Notes under the pieces: generated by a model | Database searches by the model: none | Told to the model about the DNA's origin: nothing | The model's input: only the letters and a program-made list of their open reading frames with translations | Shown here: piece by piece, positions 46,212 to 57,702 of the stretch | How the letters are laid out: each line of letters starts with the position of its first letter | How positions within the stretch are numbered: the stretch's first letter is position 1 | NCBI GenBank assembly: GCA_023853785.1 | Contig: JAJIRX010000032.1 | Location: 186,001 to 250,000 of the forward strand | Origin: Psilocybe azurescens | Taxonomy: Eukaryota; Basidiomycota; Agaricomycetes; Agaricales; Agrocybaceae | Length of the DNA stretch: 64,000 nucleotides | Reading direction: 5' to 3' | Translations under genes and position numbers: made by a program

Positions 46212-49200
46212 ATGACTTCTACCGAAAAGCTCGTGCAGACATGGATGGCGTCAGGCCGAGAAGAAGAGATAAACGAGATCGTCTCAGGCATGGTCTTTGA
46301 ACTCGCCAAAACATAGATCTATCACCAATTGAACTTTATACCGGCAGACATTTCCAACAACCGTGCATCTCTAATAAATGTCGTGAAGGCTCTGGGAGAA
46401 TACCTGACTTCAGACGATAGTGATGTTTTGCAAAGGGTGCGCATCCGCCAGTGTTCCATTCATTACACACCTTCATTCGCGATATGTTTTGTCGTGATAG
46501 GCGTCGAACTTTTATCACTAGTTGTTTCTCGTACTCCTGCCGAGAAACTGAATCGTCAGACCGGTACGTCTTTCCTGCCTCTGTCTCATAGCAAATTGCA
46601 GTGTTCTCAGAAAAGGCGATAAGTCAGAGTCCTGACCTCCTTCTTTGCGGAAAACTTGACGACATGGTCACCATCAAGCCCGCTTTAGATGGCCTGTCGA
46701 CGTTGGTTTTGCTTCCCACACTATCATCTGCAGAAGCTTTAATGACCATTGAAGCGTATGTTATATTCCAACAATTTATATCTCATTCTTTCATATTCTT
46801 TCCCAGACTTATCCTGAATGTCAAGATGAAAGCTATTGTACAAGATACTAGATTCAAAGTGTTTTCCATCGTTGACTCTTTGATGGCGTTCCATAGAGAT
46901 GGTTGTCGCCTTTGTATTCTCTTAATCGAAATATTAAACTTATCTTATTTTCAGTACTCAAGGCCTTAGGAAAGCAATTTTTGGACGGTTATATAAATCT
47001 CGCAGAAGGAGAGAAAGATCCTCGCAACCTCATGGTGGCTTTTGCTATTGCTCGAGTTATCCTAATCGAGTTCGATATATCTGGACACGTTGAGGTATGC
47101 TGCGACCATTTTGTTTTTAAATGGGTAAATTTACCCTCTTCTAGTCCATGTTCAATATACTCTTCTGTTATTTCCCAATAACCTTTCGACCTCCTCCAAA
47201 TGATCGGTATGGAATCAGTACTGACGATTTGAGGATGGCTTTGAGGTAATTTAGCGTGGTTTGTTTTATTCGATCACTCGCTAAATCATTGTCTAGAAAT
47301 TGTCTTAATGCAACGCCTGCTTTTGGTCTCTTAGCGATCCCTGTTTTTTTAGAAAAGGTTTCCGCTGGTTCCAGGGCAACGAAAGTAATTGCTTCCTCCA
47401 ATTTAAAACAAGTCAAGAAGTTAATGAATCTTTAGAAAGATACGCTTCAGACGATGGCTGTATGTCTTCCTGTCTATGGATCGGCCTTGGCGCGTGTCTC
47501 CTCACGTAAACTTTGGAATGCTTTAAAATTAGAAGTACTTCAAAGCCTCGCTCAAAAGCCCGTTTTTCATTAAATTTTTTTCAGATTTTCCAGCCTGTAG
47601 ACCCTGAGACCGAGCAAGAAGCCCTCAAAACGACTCAGATACTGGTTAAAACCATTTACACAGACGAAGAGGCCTCTTTAGAACACAACGAAGATATTCA
47701 AGGACTTGCTAGAGATGCATGCGAAGAGTGCATCCAAATATTGAAGGAACCCGAAAAGAGTCAGGCTAAACCAGCCACTAAGATTCTTTGCACCTTCATG
47801 TTGACTACACGTAACAATTCCATCGTATTTTTAATCGCTGCACTAATAGTCCTCAATAGCGTCTGTCGCGAGATATACAATATCCCAGGCAGTGCCGCAT
47901 CTGGTTCGCCTTTTTCTCAGCCCAGACGAAGCCTCCACCCGCACGCCTATTCTTCTTCTGTTGTCAGAGTTAATTGCATCTGCCCGTGATTCAACGACGA
48001 AATCGTCTTCAGACGTCGATTCTCCGCTTCTTCCCTACAAAGACGAAGTGCTAGGCGTTTTCAGTGTCGGACTCAAACTGGCTACTACGCGCAACGCAGC
48101 TTTGTCGGGTCTCAAAGTCTTGGCTTCCACCAAACAGCTGCTTTCCGACGAAGAACTTGGTTTCACCGTCCATAATGTGGATGAAATAATTGAAGGGGAT
48201 TCAGAAGAGCTCTATGATTCAATGTAATGTGTATTCTATGCACGTTTGAGCTTATAGGACTAATTTTCATCTGTAGTGAACCTGTTTTGGAGGTCTTAAC
48301 CACCATCAGCGAGATTGCACCTCGCCATGTCGTGGAACAAACCCTTCCTCTCCTTTCAAGCTCGCTTCCTGATAAAGCACCTACACGAGATGACAGCGCA
48401 GGGCGCAAAAAATGCTGGCAGACATTAACTACTCTGTCAAAGCTTTGCATACAAGGCGAATTGTTCGAACAATTAGTCATTCGGTTGACCACCAAGTTGG
48501 ACTTGATATGTTTCCCTTCCACGCAACAATTTCTTTTAATTTCTGCGGACCCAGAACCTACTGCAGCCTACGCTCATATGATTTTGAAGGCATTGGCTCA
48601 AGCATTGACCACCAAGGTGAAGGGGAAACATCCAGATGTTGCCAAATACATCGATCGGCTGGTCCCCATAATTTTCAACATCTTTGTGTCGTCGGCATTT
48701 TTCTCGGAGGAACAGACAACTGTGGCCACCGAACCACGCCTGGTACAAGTTGCGGCAGAAATCATCAACCTCGTTGTACAATCTGTACCATCTGAGTGGG
48801 TCATTTTTGAAACCTTAATGAAGTTATCGAGCTCGAACACTAACTTTCGTAGGAAGCAACATTTATACTCCATTGGACTATCCAAGGCTATCGTAGATGG
48901 GGATGTGTCCATTATTGCCGAAGGCTTCCAGAAAGCAGCAAAGAGCGGTCGGCTCTCGATATTCACTGTATTAAGGCGTCCTTTTTCGATAGAAGCACCA
49001 TCTAATTATTCTCAGAAATCTAGCATTCCAAAAGAAAGGAACATAGTGGCACTTCTATCGGCTGCCGTGATTTCATTATACAAAGAGGTGCGCACGCATA
49101 AAAATGTGTGATTCATCAGTTGCTCATGATTACCCTCGTCAAATCATAGGCTAGGCTATCCCTGGAGGATGTCGGAGCCTTTTTGGACATGCTGCTCAAT

Positions 49201-50444
49201 TGGGTTTTGAATGTCGCTGACAATGATATCCAAAGAGCCGCGGCGTTACATATGGTTTCTTCAATACTTAATCGTCAGGTTGATGGTAAGGAAGATGATG
49301 ATCTGGTCGATGCTTGATAACTCACTGACATTTAGAACTGTCATCTTTTTGGGTGACAAACTCGACGCCTATTGGAATGCCGAAGTTGCCAACGATGGCT
49401 CACCATTACCGCGTCGTATATGGGCGATCAAATCTTGGATATGGGTGAGATGAAATTTGTATTGTATTCTGGAGCAGCTACTCATATTGTATCAGATAAC
49501 AAAAGCGTTACTTGTTCGAAAGCACCCGCTTGCAACGACTTTTACGGAACGACTTTACGATGCATTCAGCGACGAGACCATTGGATGGGAAGCTGCCAAG
49601 GCCATTGGTCAAATTCCTTCTCCGGACACAGTTTTGACTAAAGCCAATCACGCTGAAGTCAAGGTGAGCCATCTCTAGTAATACTCGTCTCATATCTTCG
49701 ATTTTACAGTCAACGATAGATCTTATATGTGCAAAAATATGTCGGTGTAGTCTTGCCAAAAGTCATTGTATTTGCTAAGGATACCACCAGTCAGTTTTAT
49801 ATCCGGCATATGGAATGATGCAGTACTTATAACGACCACAGATCCGACGAGGCAAACTGCAGCCCTTGTGGCCCTAACCTCCCTCATCAAGTCTATTCCA
49901 AGGGCTGCATATGTACACGAGATGCCTTCGGTATATCCGCCATTACTTGATCATACGATTCATATTAACGTTAGCCCTATTGCAGCTCATACCTCTTTTG
50001 TTACGTGGTCTTGACCTGCCAGATGCCGACATCCGAAGCAATATCATTGATACTTTCCTTGCAGCAGCTGAAGGGGAAACGCCAGAAAAGAGTCTGGTTG
50101 CTGAACATAGTGTGACATTGGTGAACAACATGCTTAAAAACTGCACAATCAACGATATATTGTCCACCGTAAGTGCTTACTGGTGTAACGTCAACTTGAA
50201 CTTCTGACCTTTCTTTGTTTCCATAGCGAGTTCGCATATCTGCTCTGCGGTATCTGGCAGTGTTACCCAATATTGTGAGATATGATGTCCTTCATCCACA
50301 CAAAGCAATCGTGCTGCGGGAGCTAGCTAAAGTTCTGGACGACCCCAAACGATCAGTACGGAGAGAAGCCGTGCATGCTAGGTATTTTTGCCTTGACTGT
50401 GTTCTTACTTTATATTAATTGTGTTACCCAGGACAATTTGGTAG
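46212..50444 (+). CDS. MET18: MMS19/Met18, cytosolic Fe-S targeting HEAT protein (two apparent frameshifts)
   Basis: This is the substrate adaptor of the CIA complex that delivers Fe-S clusters to nuclear DNA enzymes such as XPD and polymerases. The N-terminal MMS19 domain shows KLVQTWMASGREEEINEIV, LINVVKALGEYLTSDDSD, GKLDDMVTIKPALDGLS, IVDSLMAFHRD, FLDGYINLAEGEKDPRNLMV, FRPPPNDRYGISTDDLRMAL and NCLNATPAFGLLAIPVFLEK. The C-terminal HEAT domain ends with VRISALRYLAVLPNIVRYDV and DPKRSVRREAVHAR. Frame breaks occur at A4 46652-46655 and T5 49346-49350 (SSF to LGDKLDAYWNAEVAND). The first intron (46286-46347) fits a GC-AG pair, and the third seems to use an AAG acceptor. There are about 16 introns and ~1,050 residues. 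The last exon codes only TIW before TAG. Confidence 0.9.
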
Positions 50445-50710
50445 GACATTAGTTCTTTAATTGAAATCAAGGGGATGAATACTAATATATACTTCAGGTT
50501 CCAATACAAGGGATAGGTAGACAGTTTAGCAAATGGACAGCGGGTATTGAAAGGAGTCCATATCTAATGGGACAACATTTTGTTCCTACGTGTGTGTGTA
50601 GAGAGGGTCGTACAATATGGTAGGCTAATGGAGCCAATATGTTATAGAGAGATAAGCAGAGCTGGGCGCACTGCCGAAGGAAAACAAATAGAAATATATG
50701 ATGCGACAGT

Positions 50711-52125
50711 TTATCTAGCCATGATTGCCTGAGTCTTCACCACCGCCTCTGCCAGTGCAAGTTCAAAGGCGCGAAGATGTTCCTCTACAAATTTTCTCCC
50801 ATCAACGCGCTTTACTGCCGAACGACTGGGGGAAGCAGGGCTAGGGCTATCTTCAGCGCCTTCACCGTCGACAATGCCTGCCTCCCATTTTTCAATCCTT
50901 AGACGGCTCCGCTCAGCACTATCCCAATCGGTTCTCCAACCTCCAAGTTTATTCTTCAGGGCGCGAATCTTTCTTCCAGCTTCAGTTGTTGCAGCGCCAT
51001 TGACCTGTGCTTGTTCAGAAATTGTTGTCAATGAAGACACAAGGGAGGTGGTGAATGAGCGAAAATGTGTAAGCTGGGCTACGGTAGTCGCCGGTGTCGG
51101 AGGTCCATTAATCGTAGGGGCAGTGTGGAAAGAATCTTTTATTGGTGAAGCAGCAGGTTCTGATACGTCGTCCTCGTCTCCAAGATGATGTATATCAGGA
51201 TCGAGTTCCCAATCTGAGGCAAGAGAATGGTGTATTGTGGGAGATCGTGCCTCTTCTTCGACAATATCTAGGGTTTTACTGTCCGACCTTACGGGCTCGG
51301 GTTTGAAAGGTTTTTCGGAGAGATCCTCTATATGTGTCAACTCATCCAATTGACCAAGGATATCGCTTCCGCCGACTTCGCCAGCAATCTTCCTAAATTC
51401 CCTTTCATACTCCAGCAGCTCGCGGACATGACCTTCTCTATCTCTAACCGACACATTCATCCGTCGAATGACATCCGATGCGAGTTTCTCTAATGTAGGT
51501 TGTGAGGCGGAAGTGCCTGGATCGATGTCGATGGTCCGGAGGTGACTCAGAAATTTATCTGTCGATTGGAGATCCTGGGATAGAACCTCCATTGCATCTT
51601 GCTCAGGCTTCTTATGAACTTGCTTCTTCCGTGAGATGGTAGGACTATTAAAGACAGGATCAAAATCATGGTCGTTTAGCGGCTCGTCCTCTTCTGGCGG
51701 AAGGTCATGGAAAGACGCGTCGCTTGCTGCAGAAGATGCCAATTCAGACGCAAACGTTGGGATGTCGACATCAGTTACTTCAATTGCCACCCCGTTGAGT
51801 TGGTCATGGTGATTGGACCCTTCGTCAATCCCTTCAGCACCTTCGTCGAATTCAATACCGAACTCTTCCGCTAGCAGCTTGGAGCCTGCGCTCGGCTCCG
51901 GCATCAATGCCACCGCAAGCTCATGTGCAAGTGAGTGATGTCTTCCATTAGCTGATTCGTCGTCGATGACATGAGCTAAACTTGAGGGTCCACGAAGAGA
52001 AGCGGTCGAACGACGAGAGCTAAGTGTCTGTCGTGAGGGCGATTTCCTTGAAGTCGAAGCCGCGGAAGGTGCCAAAAATGTGAGTTTGCATTGAGAAATT
52101 CGTCGTCAGGATCGTAATGGGGCAT
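50711..52125 (-). CDS. Uncharacterised coiled-coil protein (one apparent frameshift)
   Basis: I do not recognise a family. One nearly intron-free frame of ~470 residues starts MPHYDPDDEFLNANSHF at 52125. An A5 run at 52074-52078 breaks the frame. One added base joins it to LAPSAASTSRKSPSRQTLSS. The N-terminal third is Ser/Glu/Asp-rich and probably disordered. Residues around EVLSQDLQSTDKFLSHLRTI and DVIRRMNVSVRDREGHVREL-LEYEREFRKIA look helical or coiled coil. A second helical block is FRSFTTSLVSSLTTISEQA then GRKIRALKNKLGGWRTDW, followed by FVEEHLRAFELALAEAVVKT. Basic and acidic patches alternate, and there is no signal peptide or membrane span. The frame stays open upstream to 52272 without an ATG, so a further 5' exon is possible. 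Confidence 0.7.
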
Positions 52126-52719
52126 GGCACGAGAGTTTTTAGATTGTGGGATAGTGGCGAAAGTGCTTGTCGTCGACTCGTCGTGGTATCGCTTCAGATT
52201 TCTTAAAGACGCGTCTGACTCGCCTTCAATCGAAATTGGACCCTGTTCATTATGTAATATTCTCCTAGTCAACAGCTTGCCTCCTAGTCAGGCCGTAGCT
52301 GTACATGTAAAGCCTGTATGTAAGACTCGACTCACTCGAGCAAATAACCACTTTTTCAAAAACATTGAAGACACAACACATACACAATACAAGCTCAATA
52401 GTATACAACGATAGTGTAATGAGCGTAGGTTGGTTATATTTTAATCAGAGACACTTATAAACTGGTATCAGTTTCACGCAATGCAAGGGCAGATGTAGCT
52501 GAAATGGCCGTCTGAACCACAACAGAGGCAAAGGAAGCCTTCCTGGTGGCATGCGAAAATCCTGAGAAATATCTGACAACATCAGTCTTCATACTTGAAG
52601 TAAAATGAACTAATATCTACTTCGACTTGCCCAAGATCTCTGCCTTCGTAAAAACAGCAGGAGCTTGATACAAATGTAGGCGTTGGGAAAGAGGTCCATT
52701 AGATAAAATTGACAACATG
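52126..52719. other. Intergenic region between coiled-coil and F-box-like genes
   Basis: This 594-bp gap separates two minus-strand genes. The left ~150 bp stay open in frame with the coiled-coil gene and could be an unrecognised 5' exon. The remainder shows no gene. Confidence 0.4.
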
Positions 52720-53331
52720 TCATATTTCTTTGTGGATCTGCAATAAAGTCGCATGAGCCACGAGATGAGCGTCCCGGTCAATGATAAACGCACGCAAGTA
52801 CCATCGACGAAAATATGTCCATGACACGAACTCCATCGGGATTGGTAGCTGTAAAAGCAATGGACCAAGTCCATGGCAAGCTGTTCCTCTTATGTGGCGT
52901 AGGCGAAATGGATCCTTGAATTTCCGTCACAGAAGGAATGCATGCAAAATCGTTCGAAACTTCCAGATCGACCAGTCTTATGCTAGCATTGTACGATGCA
53001 AGGTGCACGTCGTCGAGAGTGTCTCCAATGCAATACGTTACTCTAGAGATGGCGGGGTGAAACTGATCAAGGTTAAAAAAACCCATTAATAACAGGAGGC
53101 CAGATACCTCGTACAAAATGTCGTGACTAACCTGAATATGAGATGCCGATGGCAGGCCACAACTCTCAGTTTCCTCAGCTTCAGTCGGGATCTTGAAAAT
53201 CTGTTTGCAAAGAAAGATGTTGCCAAGAATGATTAATCTCCAGCTACGGCAAACCGTAGTCGATTGTAAAAGAGAGGAGTAGGGCATTTGAGAAAAATCA
53301 GGATAAACAGCTCGTCTGGTATCACAATCAT
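52720..53331 (-). CDS. F-box-like protein (two apparent frameshifts)
   Basis: A short F-box at the N-terminus suggests an SCF ubiquitin ligase substrate adaptor, as in the large basidiomycete F-box families. From ATG 53331 the sequence is MIVIPDELFILIFSQMPYSS then LLQSTTVCRSWRLIILGNIF, with the ELF..IF, Leu and VCR.WR positions of the motif. This requires one extra base at A5 53293-53297. A central part (HPAISRVTYCIGDTLDDVHL) resembles a degenerate beta or leucine-rich region. A second shift near A4 52853-52856 gives PMEFVSWTYFRRWYLRAFII and DRDAHLVAHATLLQIHKEI to TGA at 52720. About 190 residues. The target is unknown. The two frame corrections are inferred from sequence style only, so the gene could also be decaying. 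Confidence 0.6.
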
Positions 53332-53893
53332 TGTCGGGGCTGGACGAAGGAGATCAAGAGCTAAGGACTCCGCTGCTAAGCACCATGATGACGGTCCCTG
53401 AGCCGAAGGATATCTGACAGCTCCTGAATTAGCTCCAAGATCTCATAGTCATAGGGTGGGCCAAAACTCCGCCCGACGCCAGCGTCCACAACTAGTCAAA
53501 CAATGTTCATGCTAACCAACGAGAATGACGTGCGGTAATATGTATAGGGGTCGCATGAAAGGTTATTCAGAGAACATAAGAGCGAATTTCAACACAAATT
53601 CTGAGGCAAAAGGTAACAGCGGGAACAAGTTGGGAACAAGACGAGAACTTGAACTTCGAAGACGAAGGTCACTTGACGAATTTCGACTGCATGGAGCGTG
53701 CAAAAGCTTGACTTCCTAATAGATCGGAGTTTAAAACTACTTCTTGGAGAAATGTGCTGCATGGGAGTGACAGTGTTGCATAACCTTGTCGCCACTTCCT
53801 TCAACTCTGGAAAGTACTTACCTCTGAACATTTCGCAAGAAACCGTTTTAACCTTGAAATACACATAGATTTTAACCTACTCATTCAATTGTT
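53332..53893. other. Divergent promoter F-box-like / PRP40
   Basis: 562 bp between divergent genes. Polypurine stretches (AGACGAAG-rich, 53630-53680) are present. No RNA gene or conserved frame is seen. Confidence 0.4.
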
Positions 53894-56800
53894 ATGAACG
53901 TCTGGGTATGTTCTCACAACGTGTAATAATCGAGCTCTAGCAACTTACTGCCCACTTGCTAGACTGAACATCGCAATCCAGAAGGACGGACGTACTGGTT
54001 CAATACTGGAACGAGGCAAAGTGTCTGGGAGAAGCCAGATGGTACGTGTTTCTATTGATCCGCCGTGTTTTAACATTGTTGAGTTGAACCACCAGATCTC
54101 AAAACACCGTTCGAGGTATTTTATTTCTGTAATGACCGAGTTTACGGCAAACTTACATGGCTCGTCATAGCGCGCCCTCAATCAGACAAAATGGAAAGAA
54201 TATTTTTCAGGTGGTCGAAAATACTACTACAATGTAAGTTGCCATCATCTTAGTCCCAACATCGTCCTCTGACACGCGTATATCAGACCGAGACGAAGGA
54301 ATCCAAGTGGGATATGCCCGATGAACTTCTTCTAGTTCTTGAAAAGGTGGAGAAGGAACCTCAAACTCAAGTGGCAGCGTGAGTAGAGTCTCAACAGTAT
54401 AAATTTATTTTGCCGACTTAACTTCTCTTTACAGAAAGCCTCTAGCGGTGGCAGCACCGGGATTTACTCCAGTTACAGGAGCAGTACAAGGTGGATTAGT
54501 CCCCATGGGAGGTGCCGATCCGTCCTCATCCAACCCCGCTTCTCAATCTAGCCAGCCGAACGGAGCCTCTCTGGCTGTCGGAGCTCATACAGGAGCGCTT
54601 CCTTTAGCAGCCAACAGTGTTCTGCCCATCCGACCAAACTTACCTGACGATCCTGTCATTCCACACAATGGGTTTCTGACTGTGGAAGAAGGAGAAAAGG
54701 CTTTCATACATTTGCTGAGGAAAGCAGGAGTGGATGCAAATTGGACATGGGACCAGACGATGCGTGCCATTATCACTGATCCACTGTACAAATCTCTCAA
54801 TACTCTTGCCGAAAAGAAAGCCTGTTGGGAAAAGGTCAGTTTGTCGAGTATACACATCAGGAAAGTGACTGATCTTAGCCTTTTCTTCTATCCTATAGTA
54901 TACCAACGGGTTGAAAGTCAAGGAACAGGAAGAAAGGGAAGCAAGGCTATCAAAACTGCGTCCTGCTCTTCGGAACATGTTGAAAGGAAACCCCAATGTT
55001 TTCCACTATACCACGTTCCCGACTGCGGACAAAATTTTCTCCCAGCACCCTATCTGGCAACAAGCCAAGATCGAATCTGAGCGCAGACTCATTTTTGAGG
55101 AATACGTCTCTGAACTCAGAGAACGAGAAGTTGTATGTTTTCTTTCTACCAAATGAAATAAATTATGTTCTAATTTGAATTCTAGAATGAAACCCGTGCT
55201 GCTCGTGGAAGAAGTATATCCAAGGTCGTGGCTCTTTTCAAAGACCTCAATGTGGATGTCGTTACGAAATGGAGAGACGCACATGAGCTGCTCGTTCGTT
55301 CGGAGGAATGGCATTCGGACGCGGAGTTGCGCAAGTTGCCCACTCTCGATATTTTGCTTGCTTTTGAAGATTACAGCAGGGTGCGGGAGAGAGTACGAGG
55401 AACAGACGAGGCGCTCCCAAGTCGAGAAGACGAGACGAGAGCGTAAGGCTCGTGAAGCGTTCAAGGTATGTACAAGCTTCTTTAATAAGAGAATGTTCAT
55501 CGATGGTCTCCATAGAGTGTACTAGGTGAGCTCATACAATCAGGTGCCCTGAAAGCTCGCACCAAGTGGAAAGAGGTATATCCTCTCTTCCGTGATGACG
55601 ACCGGTACCTTGATATGCTCGGTAACCCTGGTTCGAACCCGCTGGAACTATTCTGGGATGCAGTCGACGCTTTGGATCAGCAGCTGGATGGCAAGGTCAT
55701 CATTGTCGAGGATGCCATCAAACGACACAACACTAAGCTCGCGGATGGTCGGGGGAAGGTCGATGAGAGCATGGATGTTGATTATAAGCCGTTCATTGTT
55801 ACGTCCGAAACTACTTGGGGACAATTCTCTCTAGTTATTAATGGAGAGGCTGATGCTTCGGTGAAGGCATTGTCTGACGAAGAACTTCGCCTGGTATACA
55901 GAACGGTATGTGGCTAGTACAACTTATTTCATGAATCACAATGGCTCAATTTTTCTATACAGCTCCATGATGTTGCGGTCAAGAAACAGGCGGACGAAAA
56001 GAGAAGACACGAGCGAAAGCAACGTCATTTGCAAGATGATTTGCGTTATGCTATGAAAAAACTCCCCGAACCTCTCGATATCTCGTTACGATATGAAGAT
56101 GTCAGTACATTCTCTTGATCATGGCAAAATTATATTAATCAAGCAATAATTAGGCCGTTCCTCTAATCGAGAATCTTCCCGAGTACAAAGCCCTGGAAGA
56201 CGAAGAAGGTAGACGAGCTGCATTCGCCAAGTATGTGAAGAGACAGAAAGTAGGCATGCATTTTTACGTTGTCGGTTATTTTCTAATACTCTTGTCTAGG
56301 AGAGGATGCGCGAGACGGGCTCGGATGATGGTGGCTCCACCACGAGCAGAAAGCGCAAGGAACCTCTTCATGATGACTACCGGGACAAAGACCGTGACCG
56401 CGAAAGGGAGAAAGATCGGGATCGAGAACGCGAACGCGGGGGTGACAGGGAGAAACGCGACAGGGATTCACACCGTGATAGGGACAAGGAGCGCGACCGA
56501 GTCAAAGACTATGAACGGAGCAGCCGGAGCTCTCGTCACCATCATCGATACGAGGAGTATGATGAACGTCGGCCTCGAGAGTATACCCGCGGTGAAAGAG
56601 AAAAGGACTCTGAAAGGGACAAGGACCGTGATGGGTACAAGTCGTCCAAATACCATCGGGACGGGGACGAGAAGAAGAAAGACAAGGATGGCAAGGAAAG
56701 AGAGTCGAAATCGCGTGTCGAACGCGGTTCTAGCCTGGCGCGAGACTGGGAGAGCACGCCCAAAAGGGAAAGGAGTGACTCGGTGTATAAAGAGGACAGT

Positions 56801-56992
56801 CAAAAACGAGAATTGCCAGAGGACAAGAGCCTGAGTGATCGTGCTGACAAGGTATGCTTAATTTTATTATCTCGCAACTGTTTTTATCAACCCGTTTTGC
56901 AGAAGCCTCGCTACGAACGGGCGGAGGAGATGGATGTTGACAAGAGACAGGATTCAGCGCGGGCAGAGACTCCAGAAGAGGGGGAGATATAA
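53894..56992 (+). CDS. PRP40: Pre-mRNA processing factor Prp40 (WW and FF domains; one apparent frameshift)
   Basis: This U1 snRNP component bridges the 5' splice site and branch-point proteins. The first exon is only MNVW (53894-53905). Splicing yields WW domain 1 ([20 protein letters not shown]) and WW domain 2 ([20 protein letters not shown]). A Pro/Gly/Ser linker follows, then FF domains beginning [60 protein letters not shown] and [20 protein letters not shown]. At 55386-55393 a GA-dinucleotide tract seems one unit short: RVRE must resume as [20 protein letters not shown]. The C-terminus is an Arg/Asp/Glu/Lys low-complexity tail (56300-56800), ending TPEEGEI. About 800 residues. Confidence 0.93.
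56370..56800 (+). repeat. Arg/Asp/Glu-coding low-complexity tail of PRP40
   Basis: Imperfect purine-rich repeats (GAxCGx) encode RD/RE/KD dipeptides in the PRP40 tail. All three frames stay open across parts of it, producing spurious overlapping frames on both strands. Confidence 0.7.
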
Positions 56993-57029
56993 ATTGTCCT
57001 ATATGAAATTATAACGATATGGTACAAAA

Positions 57030-57546
57030 CTATGATGACTGCTCGAGGGGAATCTCGATGCTGCCTATCCTGAGCCGAGTGTAGGGCTGTTTATGTTGTA
57101 TGGTCTTTCTATAGCCCTTTCTCCTCTTTTTCTTGAAGATGTATTCCATTTGGCCTTTTGTGTGTTCGACAACTGTGGCTTCAACCTTGACTTTATTTGC
57201 AGGGATGACAGGATTCCCACGGAGGGTATATTCACGAGATCCCAGTTCGTGAATTTCGTCGAGAACAAGCACGTCACCGACCTTCACATCGCGGAGATGG
57301 GGCACGGTGAGCATGTCGCGCGGGGTCAAGATATATTTTCTGCCTGCGAAGGAGGCGACGACATATTGGGAGGGTTGAGAGCGAATGAGTTGGAGGGCGG
57401 TTGCGGTCGAGTCTGGCAGGGCTGGGGCAGTATGGAGGGCCCTAGTCAGTGGCTGGCGCAGTGGTGAGCCTATGTAAAGAACTAGCCGTGAATTATAAGA
57501 ATATGAAGGATATGAAATACTTACACCACCTGAGTAAGGACGCCAT
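57030..57546 (-). CDS. MRPL49: Mitochondrial large-subunit ribosomal protein bL21m
   Basis: This is a structural protein of the mitoribosomal large subunit (bL21; Mrpl49 in yeast). Start ATG 57546 gives MASLLRWC, spliced (TGGT/GTAAGT..AG/GCTCACC) to SPLRQPLTRALHTAPALPDS, a typical basic presequence. The bL21 core follows: QYVVASFAGRKYILTPRDML, HLRDVKVGDVLVLDEIHELG, YTLRGNPVIPANKVKVEATV, and the signature KGQMEYIFKKKRRKGYRKTI-QHKQPYTRLRI. Only one intron is needed. The phase of the second exon fits this start and not the longer upstream frame. About 155 residues. Its stop lies 37 bp from that of PRP40, and its start faces ATP1 across 156 bp. Confidence 0.9.
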
Positions 57547-57702
57547 TGAACAGTTGTTAAACGGTTGTGACGAGAAAGCTGGGAAAAAGGATATTTGAGC
57601 TCCGCCTGAATGTTCCGAGTAGCGCCGAGTTTGAACTGAAGTGACCGAAAACTTCCCTACTGAGTCTCTCATACCCACTTCTCATTTTCACCTCCTCCCT
57701 CC
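57547..57702. promoter_or_regulatory. Compact bidirectional promoter MRPL49 / ATP1
   Basis: Only 156 bp separate the ATGs of two divergent nuclear genes for mitochondrial proteins. The strand toward ATP1 is CT-rich (57665-57700). No TATAAA is visible. Confidence 0.55.

Noticed and set aside
47820..47900. Apparent frameshift in MMS19 near the CREIYN segment
   Set aside because: A normal intron (ACAC/GTAACA..AATAG) restores the conserved YTISQAVPHLVRLF frame, so no indel is needed.
46212..50444. Identity as GCN1-type HEAT protein
   Set aside because: The N-terminal block (VKALGEYLTSDDSD, DPRNLMVAFAIARV) and C-terminal VRISALRYLAVLPNI match MMS19/Met18, not GCN1.
56235..56834. Overlapping frames in the Arg-rich part of PRP40
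   Set aside because: Purine-rich repeats keep several frames open. Only the frame ending TPEEGEI joins the Prp40 FF domains.
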